Shown: positions 1 to 9,373, counted from the first letter of the stretch. The stretch: 64,000 nucleotides of DNA from Bacteroidaceae bacterium (GCA_017650105.1 JAGCFO010000025.1:181392-245391), one strand, 5' to 3'. The notes: generated from the letters alone by a model not told the origin. Program-made: numbers and translations.

Positions 1-737
1 CCGCCAAACGCCTTGCCGAGCGTGCCGGTGTGGATATCGATGCGTCCGTAGCAGTTGAACTGCTCGGCGACGCCGTGCCCGCGCTTGCCCACAACGCCTG
101 CCGAATGGCACTCGTCGACCATCACGAGGGCGTCGTACTTCTCGGCCAAGTCGCAGATCTTATCCATCGGAGCCACGTTGCCGTCCATAGAGAAGACGCC
201 GTCGGTGCAGATGATGCGGAAGCGCTGGGCCTGAGCCTCCTGCAGACAACGCTCCAGGTCGGCCATATCGGCATTAGCATAGCGATAGCGATGAGCCTTG
301 CAGAGACGCACGCCGTCGATGATGGATGCATGATTAAGAGCATCGGAGATGATGGCATCGTCCTCGCTGAAGAGAGGCTCAAACACTCCTCCGTTAGCAT
401 CGAAGCAGCTGGCATAGAGGATGGTGTCCTCGGTGTGGAAATAGTCGGCGATGGCGGCTTCGAGCTGCTTGTGAAGGTCTTGCGTGCCGCAGATGAAACG
501 AACCGACGACATACCGTAGCCGCGCTCGTCCATAGCGCGCTTGGCTGCCTCGATGAGGCGCGGATTGTCGGAGAGTCCCAGATAGTTGTTGGCACAGAAG
601 TTGAGAACTTCGCTACCGTCCTCCAAACGGATGTCGGCACGCTGGGGAGTAGCGATGACACGCTCGTGCTTGTACAAACCTGCATCCTCAATATTCTTGA
701 GCTCGGCCTGCAGGTAGTCTTTCATTTTTCCAAACAT
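1..737 (-). CDS. kbl: 2-amino-3-ketobutyrate CoA ligase (glycine C-acetyltransferase), 3' part cut by window edge
   Basis: PLP-dependent enzyme that splits 2-amino-3-ketobutyrate with CoA into glycine and acetyl-CoA, the second step of threonine breakdown. About 245 residues are visible. The reading holds the family motifs [46 protein letters not shown] and VDECHSAG, and ends in [10 protein letters not shown], whose Lys (about residue 242) should be the PLP lysine. The start MFGKMKDYL fits Bacteroides homologues; a second Met four codons later is less likely. It lies downstream of tdh on the same strand, so the two probably form a threonine-catabolic operon. The C-terminal domain lies beyond base 1. 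Confidence 0.95.
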   Translation of the reverse strand, partial: MFGKMKDYLQAELKNIEDAGLYKHERVIATPQRADIRLEDGSEVLNFCANNYLGLSDNPRLIEAAKRAMDERGYGMSSVRFICGTQDLHKQLEAAIADYFHTEDTILYASCFDANGGVFEPLFSEDDAIISDALNHASIIDGVRLCKAHRYRYANADMADLERCLQEAQAQRFRIICTDGVFSMDGNVAPMDKICDLAEKYDALVMVDECHSAGVVGKRGHGVAEQFNCYGRIDIHTGTLGKAFG

Positions 738-756
738 AGTATTCCTTTATAAATAA

Positions 757-812
757 TCAAGTAATCAAGTAATCAAATAATCGGATAATCAGGTAATCAG
801 GTAATCAGGTGA
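757..812. repeat. Degenerate 8-bp tandem repeat (AATCAGGT type), about 7 units
   Basis: Between tdh and kbl lie about seven consecutive 8-base units: AATCAAGT twice, AATCAAAT, AATCGGAT, then AATCAGGT three times. The same unit in the opposite orientation (GATTATTT, GATTATCT, GATTACCC) fills part of the gap at 48227-48423. No coding meaning is apparent. Function unknown. Confidence 0.75.
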
Positions 813-863
813 AGGACTTTAAGGTCCTTAAGGTCTGGCTCTGGTGGGGCAAGGGGTATGTCG

Positions 864-1823
864 TCATTTCTTACCGAAGCGTTTGCGCAGACAGGCAAAC
901 ATATCTTCCGACATAGTGTGAAGGTCGTACGTAGGACACCAGTCCCACTCCTCACGTGCGCAAGAGTCGTCCATATTGTCGGGCCAGCTCATCGCTATCG
1001 CCTGACGGATGGGGTCGTCGATGTAGTGCATGCGGAACTCGGGCTCGAACAACAGTATCTCCTTGTGGATCTCCTCGGGTTCGAAGCTCATAGAGGCAAT
1101 GTTGAACGAGTTGCGATGGATGAGTCTCGACGGGTCGGCATCCATAATCTGAACGGCAGCATGCAGCGCATCGGGCATATACATCATGTCCATATAGGTG
1201 CCGGGCTTGATGGGGCAGGCAAAGTCTTCGCCCTTCACGGCAGCGTAGTAGATCTCTACGGCATAGTCGGTGGTGCCGCCTCCGGGCAAGGTGACGTTGG
1301 AGATAAGTCCCGGGAAACGTACCGAGCGCGTATCGACGCCATACTTATGGAAATAGTAGTCCGACAGCAACTCCGTTGCCACCTTCGTCACGCCGTACAT
1401 CGTCTGCGGGCGCTGGATGGTGTCCTGAGGCGTGTTCTTGTGGGGCGTGTTGTGGCCGAAGGAGCCGATGGAGCTGGGCGTGAACACGGCGCAGTTGTAC
1501 TGTCGGGCGACTTCGAGGATGTTTATCAAGCCGTCCATCTGAATGTGCCACGCAAGCAGGGGCTTGGCTTCGGCAACAGCCGAGAGCAAGGCAGCGAGGT
1601 TATAGATGGTGTCGATGTGGTAGCGTGAGACGACGTCGGCAATCTGCTGGGCGTTAGTGACGTCCACAATCTCTGCCGGGCCACTCTCAAGCAGGATTCC
1701 CTTTGGCTCGGCACCCGGGATGTAGCCGGCAACGACAACGGAACCCTCAATCTCTCTTCGCAATTTCATGGTAAGCTCAGAACCTATCTGTCCTGTTGAG
1801 CCTATAACCAATATGTTTTTCAT
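864..1823 (-). CDS. tdh: L-threonine 3-dehydrogenase, short-chain (NAD-dependent epimerase-like) type
   Basis: Oxidises L-threonine to 2-amino-3-ketobutyrate with NAD, feeding Kbl. The 319-residue protein starts with a Rossmann fold (ILVIGSTGQIGSEL). It carries the extended-SDR active site: Ser/Thr in FTPSSIGSFG and the YxxxK motif in MYGVTKVATELL. This is the SDR-type threonine dehydrogenase found in many Bacteroidetes and in eukaryotes, not the zinc-dependent E. coli type. An upstream in-frame Met would add ten residues unlike the family, so the start at MKNILVIG is preferred. The gene is followed on the same strand by kbl after 126 bases holding an 8-bp tandem repeat. Confidence 0.93.
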   Translation of the reverse strand: MKNILVIGSTGQIGSELTMKLRREIEGSVVVAGYIPGAEPKGILLESGPAEIVDVTNAQQIADVVSRYHIDTIYNLAALLSAVAEAKPLLAWHIQMDGLINILEVARQYNCAVFTPSSIGSFGHNTPHKNTPQDTIQRPQTMYGVTKVATELLSDYYFHKYGVDTRSVRFPGLISNVTLPGGGTTDYAVEIYYAAVKGEDFACPIKPGTYMDMMYMPDALHAAVQIMDADPSRLIHRNSFNIASMSFEPEEIHKEILLFEPEFRMHYIDDPIRQAIAMSWPDNMDDSCAREEWDWCPTYDLHTMSEDMFACLRKRFGKK

Positions 1824-1941
1824 AAAAAGGTTTGATGTATTAAAGTCATGCAAAAATACATTTTTTTCTCCAACAACAAATCCTTTTGCAAAAAAAAGAT
1901 GGCAGAAAGCAAAAAGAATTCTCTTTATCGCACAAACGGCA

Positions 1942-1981
1942 AGAAAAAGCGATGAGGACTCGGAAGGGAGCCCTCATCGCT
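1942..1981 (-). terminator. Intrinsic terminator after glycogen phosphorylase
   Basis: Read on the minus strand, AGCGATGAGG pairs with CCTCATCGCT across a 14-base loop and is followed by a T run. It lies about 25 bases past the stop of the phosphorylase gene. Confidence 0.85.
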
Positions 1982-2006
1982 AACTGTCTGATAATGTAAA
2001 AGAAAA

Positions 2007-4565
2007 TTACATAAACCAACGGACATAGCAGAAATCTTGCCTATGAGCGATGTCGGCATGACGTGGGAACATGCGATAGCAAGTCTTGAAGAGACCAGCA
2101 TTGCTCAACTCGTGGATGCCCTCGAAAGTGTAGAGGTTGTTTTCGCGACGAACCAGATTGAGCGGCTCTACTTTGTAGATGTTTTCTACGCCCTCGCTGT
2201 TGGTTACAACCGTTACGAGTTCCACGCCGATGGCGTCGTCGAGACCTTTCTCGTCAAGCACCACCTGAATCTTGGTGCTGACGCCGCTCACGTTCTCCTG
2301 CATATCATCGAACTTGGTGAAGTTGACAACTTCGATGCTGTCCCAGCGCTGTGCTACAGACTCTTTCCAAGCAGCCAGCTCGCGGGCCTTCTGATGGTTG
2401 TTGGCATCGAGGTAGTGGAAACGCTCAGCAAGCGGGATGTAGAGCTTTGAATAGTAGTCGTCGAGTTGACGCTTCATGGTGTAGTGAGGAGCAATCTGGG
2501 CGATGCTGTTCTTGATAACCTTTACCCAGCCCTCGCTATATCCGTTGTCGCCCTTCGAATAGTAGAGAGGAATGATTTCGTTCTCGAGTATTCCGTAGAT
2601 GGTAGCGGCATCGAGCTGATCCTGATAGTCCTGGTTGGCATAGGTGCGGTTTTCGGTAAGGGCCCAGCCGGCTCCCTCGCGATAGCCTTCGTACCACCAG
2701 CCGTCCTTGACGGAGAAGTTGACAACACCGTTCATGAGTGCCTTCTCGCCGCTGGTGCCAGAAGCCTCCTGAGGACGCGTAGGCGTGTTGAGCCAGATGT
2801 CCACACCGCTCACAAGACGACGGGCAAGCGTCATATCGTAGTTCTCGAGGAAGATAACCTTTCCGAGGAATTCGGGACGACGGCTTATCTCGATGATTCT
2901 CTTTATCAGCCCCTGCCCTCCTCCGTCGTGAGGATGAGCCTTTCCCGTGAAGATGAACTGAACGGGATACTCAGGATTGTTGACAATCTTGGCAAGTCGG
3001 TCGAGGTCGGTAAAGAGAAGATGTGCACGCTTGTAAGTAGCGAAACGGCGTCCGAAGCCGATAAGGAGCGCATTCGGGTCTATCTTGTTCATGAGGCTTA
3101 CCACACGCGAGGGGTCGCCCTGATTCTTCAGCCAGCTGGAGCGGAACTCTTCGCGGATGTAGTCGACGAGCTTGCGCTTGAGGGCCATACGGGTGTTCCA
3201 TACCTCCTCGTCGGGCACTTTATAGATAGCCTCCCAGATAGCCTGGTTCGACTGGTCGGAAAGGAACGACTTGTCGAAGTATTTCCTATAGAGCTTCAGC
3301 CATTCGCCCGACACCCATGTGGGGAAGTGAACGCCGTTGGTGACATAGCTGACGTGGTTTTCCTGCGGGAAGTATCCCTTCCAGATATCGTTGAACATCT
3401 TCTGCGAAACACCTCCGTGAATGAGGCTTACGCCGTTGACCTCGCCGCAAGTGTTGCAGGCGAATACCGACATGCAGAAGCGCTCGCCGGCATCTCCCGG
3501 ATGGAGGCGTCCCATATCCATCAGCTCGGGCCACGAGATTCCCAGCTGCTGGGCATATCCGCTCATGTACTTGCCGAACAGGCCTTCGTCGAAGTAGTCG
3601 TGTCCGGCGGGAACGGGAGTGTGAACCGTGTAGAGTCCGCTTGCGCGCACCAGTTCGACTGCCTCCGTGAAGCTGAGTCCCTGCTTCACGTAGTCGCACA
3701 GACGATAGAGGTTGCAGAGCGCGGCGTGTCCCTCGTTGCAATGATAGATGTCTTTCTTGATGCCGAGAGCCTCCAGCGTCAGCATTCCGCCGATGCCGAG
3801 CAGGATTTCCTGCTTCAGACGGTTCTCCCAGTCGCCTCCGTAGAGCTGATAAGTGATAGGACGGTCGAATTCGCTGTTAAGGTCGTTGTCGGTGTCGAGC
3901 AGATAGAGGGGAACGCGTCCCACCTGAGCTTTCCACACGTATGCGTAGACGTGATAGTTGATGTACGGAACGTCTATCACGAGGGGCTGTCCGTTAGCGT
4001 CGAGCACTCTCTCGATAGGCAGCTGTCCGAAGACGCTTGGCTCGTAGGTGGCAATCTGCTGTCCGTCCATCGAGAGGCTTTGGGTGAAATAGCCGAAGCG
4101 ATAGAGGAATCCCACGCCGCACATATCCACATTGCTGTCGCTGGCTTCCTTCATATAGTCGCCTGCCAGCACGCCCAGACCTCCGCTGTAGATGCGCAGG
4201 CAAGCGTGAAGGCCGTACTCCATGCAGAAGTAGGCTACGCTGGGACGGCTCTTGTCGGGCTCAACCGACATGTAGTCCTTGAAACGCTTATACACTTTGT
4301 CGATGCGGCTCAGCACCTCCTGGTTCTCGGCAAGCTGCTGCAGCTTCTCGTAGCTGATGCGCTCGAGCATGTATACGGGGTTCTTGCCGCACTCTTTCCA
4401 AAGCACGGGGTCGAGGCTGTTGAACAGCTCGCGTGCATCGTGGTTCCAAGCCCACCAGAGGTTTCGCGACAATTCGTTCAGGTTCTTCAGTTTCTCAGGA
4501 AGTTGAGACGTCACGTTTATCTCCTTCCAGTTCGGGGTGTTTGAATTGCTGGCTTTCAGTTTCAT
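2007..4565 (-). CDS. glgP: Alpha-glucan (glycogen/starch) phosphorylase, GT35
   Basis: Releases glucose 1-phosphate from glycogen or other alpha-1,4-glucans in the cytoplasm using PLP. At 852 residues it matches the alpha-glucan phosphorylase subfamily common in Bacteroidetes and thermophiles. The N-terminal part has the YFCMEYGL and [11 protein letters not shown] motifs. The PLP site [14 protein letters not shown] contains the expected lysine and is followed by VKDGWW. It lies downstream of the glycogen synthase on the same strand with a 227-base AT-rich gap, so synthesis and breakdown genes are neighbours but may have separate promoters. A hairpin terminator follows the stop. A long open frame on the opposite strand is a codon-bias shadow. 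Confidence 0.95.
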   Translation of the reverse strand: MKLKASNSNTPNWKEINVTSQLPEKLKNLNELSRNLWWAWNHDARELFNSLDPVLWKECGKNPVYMLERISYEKLQQLAENQEVLSRIDKVYKRFKDYMSVEPDKSRPSVAYFCMEYGLHACLRIYSGGLGVLAGDYMKEASDSNVDMCGVGFLYRFGYFTQSLSMDGQQIATYEPSVFGQLPIERVLDANGQPLVIDVPYINYHVYAYVWKAQVGRVPLYLLDTDNDLNSEFDRPITYQLYGGDWENRLKQEILLGIGGMLTLEALGIKKDIYHCNEGHAALCNLYRLCDYVKQGLSFTEAVELVRASGLYTVHTPVPAGHDYFDEGLFGKYMSGYAQQLGISWPELMDMGRLHPGDAGERFCMSVFACNTCGEVNGVSLIHGGVSQKMFNDIWKGYFPQENHVSYVTNGVHFPTWVSGEWLKLYRKYFDKSFLSDQSNQAIWEAIYKVPDEEVWNTRMALKRKLVDYIREEFRSSWLKNQGDPSRVVSLMNKIDPNALLIGFGRRFATYKRAHLLFTDLDRLAKIVNNPEYPVQFIFTGKAHPHDGGGQGLIKRIIEISRRPEFLGKVIFLENYDMTLARRLVSGVDIWLNTPTRPQEASGTSGEKALMNGVVNFSVKDGWWYEGYREGAGWALTENRTYANQDYQDQLDAATIYGILENEIIPLYYSKGDNGYSEGWVKVIKNSIAQIAPHYTMKRQLDDYYSKLYIPLAERFHYLDANNHQKARELAAWKESVAQRWDSIEVVNFTKFDDMQENVSGVSTKIQVVLDEKGLDDAIGVELVTVVTNSEGVENIYKVEPLNLVRRENNLYTFEGIHELSNAGLFKTCYRMFPRHADIAHRQDFCYVRWFM

Positions 4566-4648
4566 ATCTTGTCAGTAATTAAGTTTTTTTTCTCGTTTAT
4601 GATGTTCTGTTTTGTTTCGTCATTTCAAAGAAGAAGGGATGCGAAATT

Positions 4649-4735
4649 ATTTGTTCTCGAAAAATTTTTTTTCCTTCTCCAAAAAAATTTTTCCCTTGAG
4701 CATATTGCGCGCTTCCTTCTTCATAATTTCTTCGT
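4649..4735. repeat. AT-rich intergenic motif, copy near glgP
   Basis: Between the two glycogen genes lies a stretch with TTTGTTCTCGAAAAA, then CTTCTCCAAAAAAATTTTTC and a CTTCTTCAT tail. Closely similar blocks occur at 38868-38935, 49424-49498 and 51894-51986, with weaker ones near 17085, 27963 and 56098. The A-run/T-run core is self-complementary. Function unknown. Confidence 0.6.
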
Positions 4736-4792
4736 CTCGCAGCAAGGAGCGATGCGGCATCTCACCCTCGTGCCGAAACGTGTCATCTTCTC

Positions 4793-6367
4793 CTACTCTT
4801 TTGCATCGCTTTGCGGCAACATTGCTTTACGGAGTGCGAAGTCGTAGGCCTCTTGGTAGTACACGATGAACTTCTGCCAAAGTGCCTTCTTCGAAAGGGC
4901 GGCAGCGCTGTTACGCATGCGGGTGATGCGCTCGGGCGAACATTCGGCATAATCGCGGATGCACCACATGATTCTCTCGGCTGCCTCGTCGAAGTTGCTG
5001 TCGGTGCGATGTATCACCTCCACGCCGAAGTCGCTGTCGGCCAGCCACTTCTCGTTTGCCTCGCGCTGCGACTTTGCCCACAGGCCGAAGCCGGCGAGGT
5101 CTGTCGTGATGGTAGGCACGTGGAAGGCGATGCTCTCAAGCGGCGTGTAGCCCCAAGGCTCGTAGTACGACGGATAGATGCCTATGTCGTTGCCGATGAG
5201 GAGGTCGTAGTAGTTGAGGTTGAACAATCCGTCCTTGCCGTCAAGGTAGCAGGGCACGAAGATGATGTGCACTTTGTCCATCACTTCGGGCCACGCATGC
5301 CAATGAGGCACGTTGATGAAGGCGATGACCTCGCGCTTCAGTTCCCTTCGCTCGCCCAGACGGCGCAACGACTCAAGCAGCAGGTCGAAGCCTTTGTTGC
5401 GGAATTCAAACCGTCCTCCCGTGCCGATGATGAGCGCATCGTCGGAGAATTTCTTGCCCAGCAGCTGTTCTGCCTTGTCAATCATGCACTTACGTGCCTG
5501 ACGACGACGGGCTGTGAAAGCTGCGCCCTTGGGGACAAAGTCATCCTCAAATCCGTTCAGGAGGATAACGTCGGCTGGTTTCTCAAGCAGTTGAGCGCAC
5601 TCACGGCAGGTAATCTCACTTACCGTCGTGAAGCAGTCAGCGCGATGTGCGGCTTGCTTTTCTACCGAGTGCTTCGACTCTACGTTCAGTTCCTGCGCCA
5701 TCTGGTCTCCAAAGAAGCCCTGCATGCAGTCGTAGAGGGGTTTATGGTTGCCTGCGATGCTGCGCCCGATGCTTGTCGCATGGGTGGTGAAAACGGTTCC
5801 GATGGCGGGGAAGTGGTGTTTGAGAAACATCATTCCCATTGCCGTCATCCACTCGTGGGCGTGATAGATAACCTCAGGAGCCGACGTTGCCGAATCCTTG
5901 AGGATGACGTGCTTATAGAAGCTTCCGGCTGCGATTGCGGCAGCGCACGAGAACATGCTTGCCTCGTCGTAGTCGCCGTAGGCATGTAGGGAGTCAACCT
6001 TGAACAATTCCCACGCCTTAGCGAAGATATCGTTCTTGTGAGCATACAAAGGCTTGAAGTCCACCAAGATAGCGACGGGCCTTCCGGGAATCTCCCAATA
6101 GCCCACACGCACGGGAACCGCCTCGCGCGCAACTACTGAGCGCCAGTCGGCATAGAGCGTAACGTCTTCGGTAAACAGCGGATTTTCTTTCCCCATCCAC
6201 ACGTCGGGGCCTATGAAGAGAAGGTTTTTGCAAACCTGTTCCTGCAGCGTTTTGGCATGCGTGGAGAGGACCGTATAGATGCCTCCAACCTTGTTGCAAA
6301 CCTCCCAGCTGGCTTCCATCACCCACGTGGGCGACAGTCTATTTTTGTCTGAATTATTAGTTCTCAT
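4793..6367 (-). CDS. Glycogen synthase, eukaryote-like GT3 type
   Basis: Builds alpha-1,4-glucan chains from a nucleotide-sugar donor. The 524-residue protein resembles the GT3 glycogen synthases found in Bacteroides rather than the GlgA (GT5) of E. coli. Supporting motifs are the N-terminal MEASWEVCNKVGGIYTVL, then YHAHEWMTAMG, FTTHATSIGR and the C-terminal YPSYYEPWGYTPLES, the usual donor-binding Glu region. The first upstream Met lies inside or before the promoter, so the start MRTNNSDKN (6367) is chosen. A Bacteroidetes promoter lies 13-43 bases upstream within a palindromic cassette shared with rnpB. Glycogen phosphorylase follows on the same strand. Confidence 0.9.
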   Translation of the reverse strand: MRTNNSDKNRLSPTWVMEASWEVCNKVGGIYTVLSTHAKTLQEQVCKNLLFIGPDVWMGKENPLFTEDVTLYADWRSVVAREAVPVRVGYWEIPGRPVAILVDFKPLYAHKNDIFAKAWELFKVDSLHAYGDYDEASMFSCAAAIAAGSFYKHVILKDSATSAPEVIYHAHEWMTAMGMMFLKHHFPAIGTVFTTHATSIGRSIAGNHKPLYDCMQGFFGDQMAQELNVESKHSVEKQAAHRADCFTTVSEITCRECAQLLEKPADVILLNGFEDDFVPKGAAFTARRRQARKCMIDKAEQLLGKKFSDDALIIGTGGRFEFRNKGFDLLLESLRRLGERRELKREVIAFINVPHWHAWPEVMDKVHIIFVPCYLDGKDGLFNLNYYDLLIGNDIGIYPSYYEPWGYTPLESIAFHVPTITTDLAGFGLWAKSQREANEKWLADSDFGVEVIHRTDSNFDEAAERIMWCIRDYAECSPERITRMRNSAAALSKKALWQKFIVYYQEAYDFALRKAMLPQSDAKE

Positions 6368-6378
6368 TTTTTTAGGCT

Positions 6379-6456
6379 GCAAAGGTACGATTAAGTGAGC
6401 GGAGAACAAAATAAATTAACGATTTATTTTATTATCACGAACGAAAGTACCTTAAA
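6379..6456 (-). promoter_or_regulatory. Palindromic promoter cassette for glycogen synthase (copy 1)
   Basis: On the minus strand a TTTG box (6407-6410) is followed after 19 bases by TACCTTTG (6380-6387), a textbook Bacteroidetes promoter. The -33 box sits in an inverted repeat: AAAATAAAT (6408-6416) pairs with ATTTATTTT (6422-6430), and outer arms AAGGTAC (6382-6388) and GTACCTT (6447-6453) also pair. A near-identical block serves rnpB at 51752-51825. Confidence 0.85.
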
Positions 6457-6561
6457 CAAAAAGTTAAAAGCACTTCAAATTGCTGAGAAATTCAAGAAAA
6501 ACCGTCATTTTAAACAAAGAAATTGCTTGTAGGGAGGAATCTTCTGAAAAAATGCAGCCTG

Positions 6562-6594
6562 TTTGCCTCTTTTGTGGAAAAATGCATACCTTTG
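6562..6594 (+). promoter_or_regulatory. Promoter of the nitroreductase gene
   Basis: TTTG at 6562-6565 and TACCTTTG at 6587-6594, 21 bases apart, end 22 bases before the ATG at 6617. This position excludes the earlier in-frame Met at 6563 as the start. Confidence 0.7.
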
Positions 6595-6616
6595 CTTCGG
6601 AAAAAATCTTACAGTT

Positions 6617-7258
6617 ATGGCAGACAATTATTTGGAAAAGAGATACGAAGAAGTGTTCGGCAACGGAGCAAAGAAGGGGAATCATCGCCCTACCCCTTCT
6701 ATCGACTATCTGCTGGCAAACAACCGGAGCCAGCGGGGCTATGTGAAGAGCCGCATCGTCACACGTGAGGAGCTGGAGAAGATTGTGGGCGTTAACTGCT
6801 ACATTCCTTCCGCCCGCAACCAGCAGGCGCTGCGCTTCCGCCTTGTGACGCACGACACGGGAGCTGACGTCGTGCTCCGAAACATCCGCCTCGGCGGTGC
6901 GCTTCCCGAGCTACATCTCCCCTTTGAGGGTACCGAACCCGAGGCATTCATCATCGTCTGCTCAAAAGAACCCGAGTCGAAGTATATCGATATGGACGCA
7001 GGCATTAGCATGCAAAGCATGCTGCTGAAAGCAGTTTCGATGGGACTGAACGGCATCATCATCTGCGCCTTCAACAAAAAGGAAATCACCGAAGCCTTCT
7101 CCCTCCCCTATGAGCCGATTGCCGTTGTAGCCATCGGGAAAGGAGCCGAGAAAATCCAGTTGGTTCCCATCAACGAAGGTGAAAGCCAAACCTACTACCG
7201 CAAGGACGGCACCCACTTCGTCCCCAAAATCAAAAAGGAGGACCTTATCATTCCGTAG
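6617..7258 (+). CDS. Nitroreductase-family flavoprotein
   Basis: A 213-residue member of the FMN-dependent nitroreductase fold; the substrate cannot be told from sequence. The motif PSARNQQALRFRLV matches the FMN-phosphate-binding stretch (usually S-x-x-N-x-Q-P-W-x-F). The later segment GISMQSMLLKAVSMGLNG is the conserved helix over the flavin. The start MADNYLEKRYEEV is chosen because a promoter -7 box lies just upstream. It stands alone: divergent from glycogen synthase and followed by the AT-rich island. No clear terminator follows. Confidence 0.85.
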   Translation: MADNYLEKRYEEVFGNGAKKGNHRPTPSIDYLLANNRSQRGYVKSRIVTREELEKIVGVNCYIPSARNQQALRFRLVTHDTGADVVLRNIRLGGALPELHLPFEGTEPEAFIIVCSKEPESKYIDMDAGISMQSMLLKAVSMGLNGIIICAFNKKEITEAFSLPYEPIAVVAIGKGAEKIQLVPINEGESQTYYRKDGTHFVPKIKKEDLIIP

Positions 7259-7413
7259 CCTAACATTCAATTATTACTCTCACATTGTTCCTTTTTATTA
7301 TTTAAATAAGGAGATTTCTTCCCGTCTCTATCTCTTAGAGAAGTTATTTTATGCTATTGAACATACCGCATCTGTCGTTCTATGGAATAATAGCATAAAA
7401 ATCACTTGTTTTC

Positions 7414-7444
7414 TTTGTTTTTCCAAAACAAAGCACTATATTTG
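7414..7444 (+). promoter_or_regulatory. Promoter of the structured RNA / accessory cluster
   Basis: TTTG at 7414-7417 and TATATTTG at 7437-7444 are separated by exactly 19 bases, the optimal Bacteroidetes spacing. Transcription should start near 7450, ahead of the folded element and the radical SAM cluster. Confidence 0.75.
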
Positions 7445-7449
7445 TAGCG

Positions 7450-7697
7450 AAATTTTCCCTCTTCATGAAAGAGGCAAGTTTCAGACATATTTAAGGAAGC
7501 GTTTTTAGCTTTTCGTATTCTGTGAATCTCGACAATTCATGAAACGAAAGAAGAGCCCGAAGACGCTCCGTGTTGGTAGTATATACCTTGGGCTCCGGCT
7601 CACACTATACACCAACGTGTGAGCCGTTTTTTCTTTATCTTTCGTTTCAGGCAGTCGAGAGCCTACAGAATAGGGTAAGTCTAAATCAGGCTCACAC
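7450..7697 (+). ncRNA. Candidate structured RNA or leader with multi-helix fold
   Basis: Most of the 555-base gap before the radical SAM gene. Perfect helices: TATTCTGT (7516-7523) with ACAGAATA (7665-7672); CTCGAC (7528-7533) with GTCGAG (7654-7659); TGAAACGAAAG (7540-7550) with CTTTCGTTTCA (7639-7649). Inside are hairpin GAGCCC (7553-7558) with GGGCTC (7590-7595), and hairpin CGGCTCACAC (7596-7605) with GTGTGAGCCG (7617-7626), which is followed by six Ts. The loop of the second hairpin (7606-7616) is complementary to a stretch in the first loop (7572-7583) apart from one bulge. A second copy of GGCTCACAC at 7689-7697 could compete for the terminator arm. A short hairpin CCTCTT/AAGAGG lies near the 5' end. 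I do not recognise a known family. It may be a free small RNA ending near 7632, or an attenuating leader. Confidence 0.65.
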
Positions 7698-7813
7698 TTC
7701 TTTTTCTATGCCTATACCTTTTTAAATTTAAACAACGTGCAGAGCCGTATGCGTAACTAAATTTTGGAAATTTAATATTTTCATTAGAAATATTTGGAGA
7801 ACAGACAAAAATC

Positions 7814-9373
7814 ATGAAACATGTATATTATCGTCCTGTTTGGACTAGTGGAAGATATAACGCTAAAGCGCAAGTAGCCATTTATTACAACCTCATTACG
7901 GGAATGAGTTATTTTTTTGAAAGTTATTCTGCAATGGTTATCGGAGAAATCCTTTCAGTTGAAAGGAATGAAATCTTCAAGATAAATGATATCTCCCAAA
8001 AACTAGATATTTCAATAGATAGTCTCATCCCTTTCTTTCAACAATTAGAGCAGAATGGTATCATTTCTTCCGTATTGCCAACAGAAAGAATAATAAACAA
8101 TTATCGCAAGCAAGTTAGCGAACACAATTGTCAACAAACGCAAAAAAAAGAACGAACAACACAAGAGAAACTCCCCTATGCCATTTCAAGTGCGGAACAA
8201 CTATATACTGAGAAAGCAGGAGGTATTACAAGCGTTATGTTTGAACTTACCTATAATTGTAGTGAGAAGTGCATTCATTGTTATAACAAAGGTGCAACAC
8301 GTAACGATATTGAAAAAAACACACGCGGAAATCGAAAGGAACTGGCCTTAGATGATTATATAAAACTAATCGATGATTTGTATGAATTAGGGCTAATAAA
8401 GGTTTGCCTCACAGGGGGAGATCCATTCTCTAAACCTTTTGTATGGGAAATTATAGATTATTTGTATAAAAAAGGAATAGTATTCGATGTGTTCACAAAC
8501 GGACAACGAATTGTCAATGAAACCAAAAGATTAGCCAATTATTATCCACGGCTTGTTGGCGTATCTATCTACAGTGGAATACCAGAAGTTCACGATTTTA
8601 TAACCAAGATTAAAGGCTCATGGGAACACTCGATAGAAGTCATTCAGAATTTATCAGCATTGGCAGTCCCAACGAATATTAAATGCTGTATCATGCGCCC
8701 TAACGTTAAATCCTATTATATGGTTGCCGACATTGCTAAACAATATGGTGCTGTACCTCAGTTTGAAATAAGTTTGACGGATTCAATTGAAGGCGATAAA
8801 TGTGTTAGTAAGTATCTTCGCTTGCTTCCTGAACAGCTTGAAATCGTGTTGCGAGACAGTAATATTCCTTTATATGTTGGGAAAGAAGCACCAAATTTTG
8901 GAGGACAAAAAAAAATAATGGACCATAATCCTTGTGGTGCCGGTGACAACTCCTTTTGTATTACGCCAGAAGGGAACATCATACCTTGCTGCTCTTTTCA
9001 TACATTATTTGGGAACGTAAAAAAACAAAATATTTCAACTATTCTCAACACAAGCCCTGAATTATCTTATTGGAGAAAGCTGACTTTAAATGATTACGAA
9101 GAGTGCGGACGACATAATTATTGTGATTACTGTAATCTTTGTCCAGGCAATAACTTTATTGAGCATGGTACTCCGTTAAAAGCTGCCGAGGTTAATTGTA
9201 ACTTAGCAAAAGCCCGATTAGAGTTGGCTCGAAAAATGAGAGAAGGTTATGATCCTTTACAAGGGAAAACGCAACGTGAGCGACTGACAGAACTGCCAGA
9301 CTACATTCCTGTTGAGATAAAGAGAGAAAGGTCGATAGACTATAGTAATACGAGATTAAAGGTAGGCCGGTAA
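7814..9373 (+). CDS. Radical SAM/SPASM peptide-modifying enzyme with N-terminal winged-helix/PqqD-like region
   Basis: A 519-residue radical SAM protein of the kind that modifies ribosomally made peptides. Residues about 1-95 look like a small helical or winged-helix peptide-recognition domain. The cluster-binding motif CSEKCIHC places Cys149, Cys153 and Cys156 on the 4Fe-4S cluster, followed by the LTGGDPF motif. The C-terminal SPASM-type region has many cysteines (CGAGDNSFC, PCC, ECGRHNYCDYCNLCPG and a later VNC), suited to extra Fe-S clusters. A 36-residue Cys-containing peptide gene follows 46 bases later and is the likely substrate. The gene is AT-rich compared with the flanking core genes. 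The exact chemistry (thioether, C-C or other crosslink) cannot be told. Confidence 0.88.
   Translation: MKHVYYRPVWTSGRYNAKAQVAIYYNLITGMSYFFESYSAMVIGEILSVERNEIFKINDISQKLDISIDSLIPFFQQLEQNGIISSVLPTERIINNYRKQVSEHNCQQTQKKERTTQEKLPYAISSAEQLYTEKAGGITSVMFELTYNCSEKCIHCYNKGATRNDIEKNTRGNRKELALDDYIKLIDDLYELGLIKVCLTGGDPFSKPFVWEIIDYLYKKGIVFDVFTNGQRIVNETKRLANYYPRLVGVSIYSGIPEVHDFITKIKGSWEHSIEVIQNLSALAVPTNIKCCIMRPNVKSYYMVADIAKQYGAVPQFEISLTDSIEGDKCVSKYLRLLPEQLEIVLRDSNIPLYVGKEAPNFGGQKKIMDHNPCGAGDNSFCITPEGNIIPCCSFHTLFGNVKKQNISTILNTSPELSYWRKLTLNDYEECGRHNYCDYCNLCPGNNFIEHGTPLKAAEVNCNLAKARLELARKMREGYDPLQGKTQRERLTELPDYIPVEIKRERSIDYSNTRLKVGR

Noticed and set aside
2466..4544. A 692-codon open frame on the plus strand opposite glycogen phosphorylase
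   Set aside because: Shadow of a strongly coding gene with skewed codon use; its translation has no family motif, and glgP on the other strand is certain.
7516..7672. Long inverted repeat taken as terminal repeats of an insertion sequence
   Set aside because: Only about 140 bases lie between the arms and no transposase is present; nested hairpins and a promoter favour a structured RNA.
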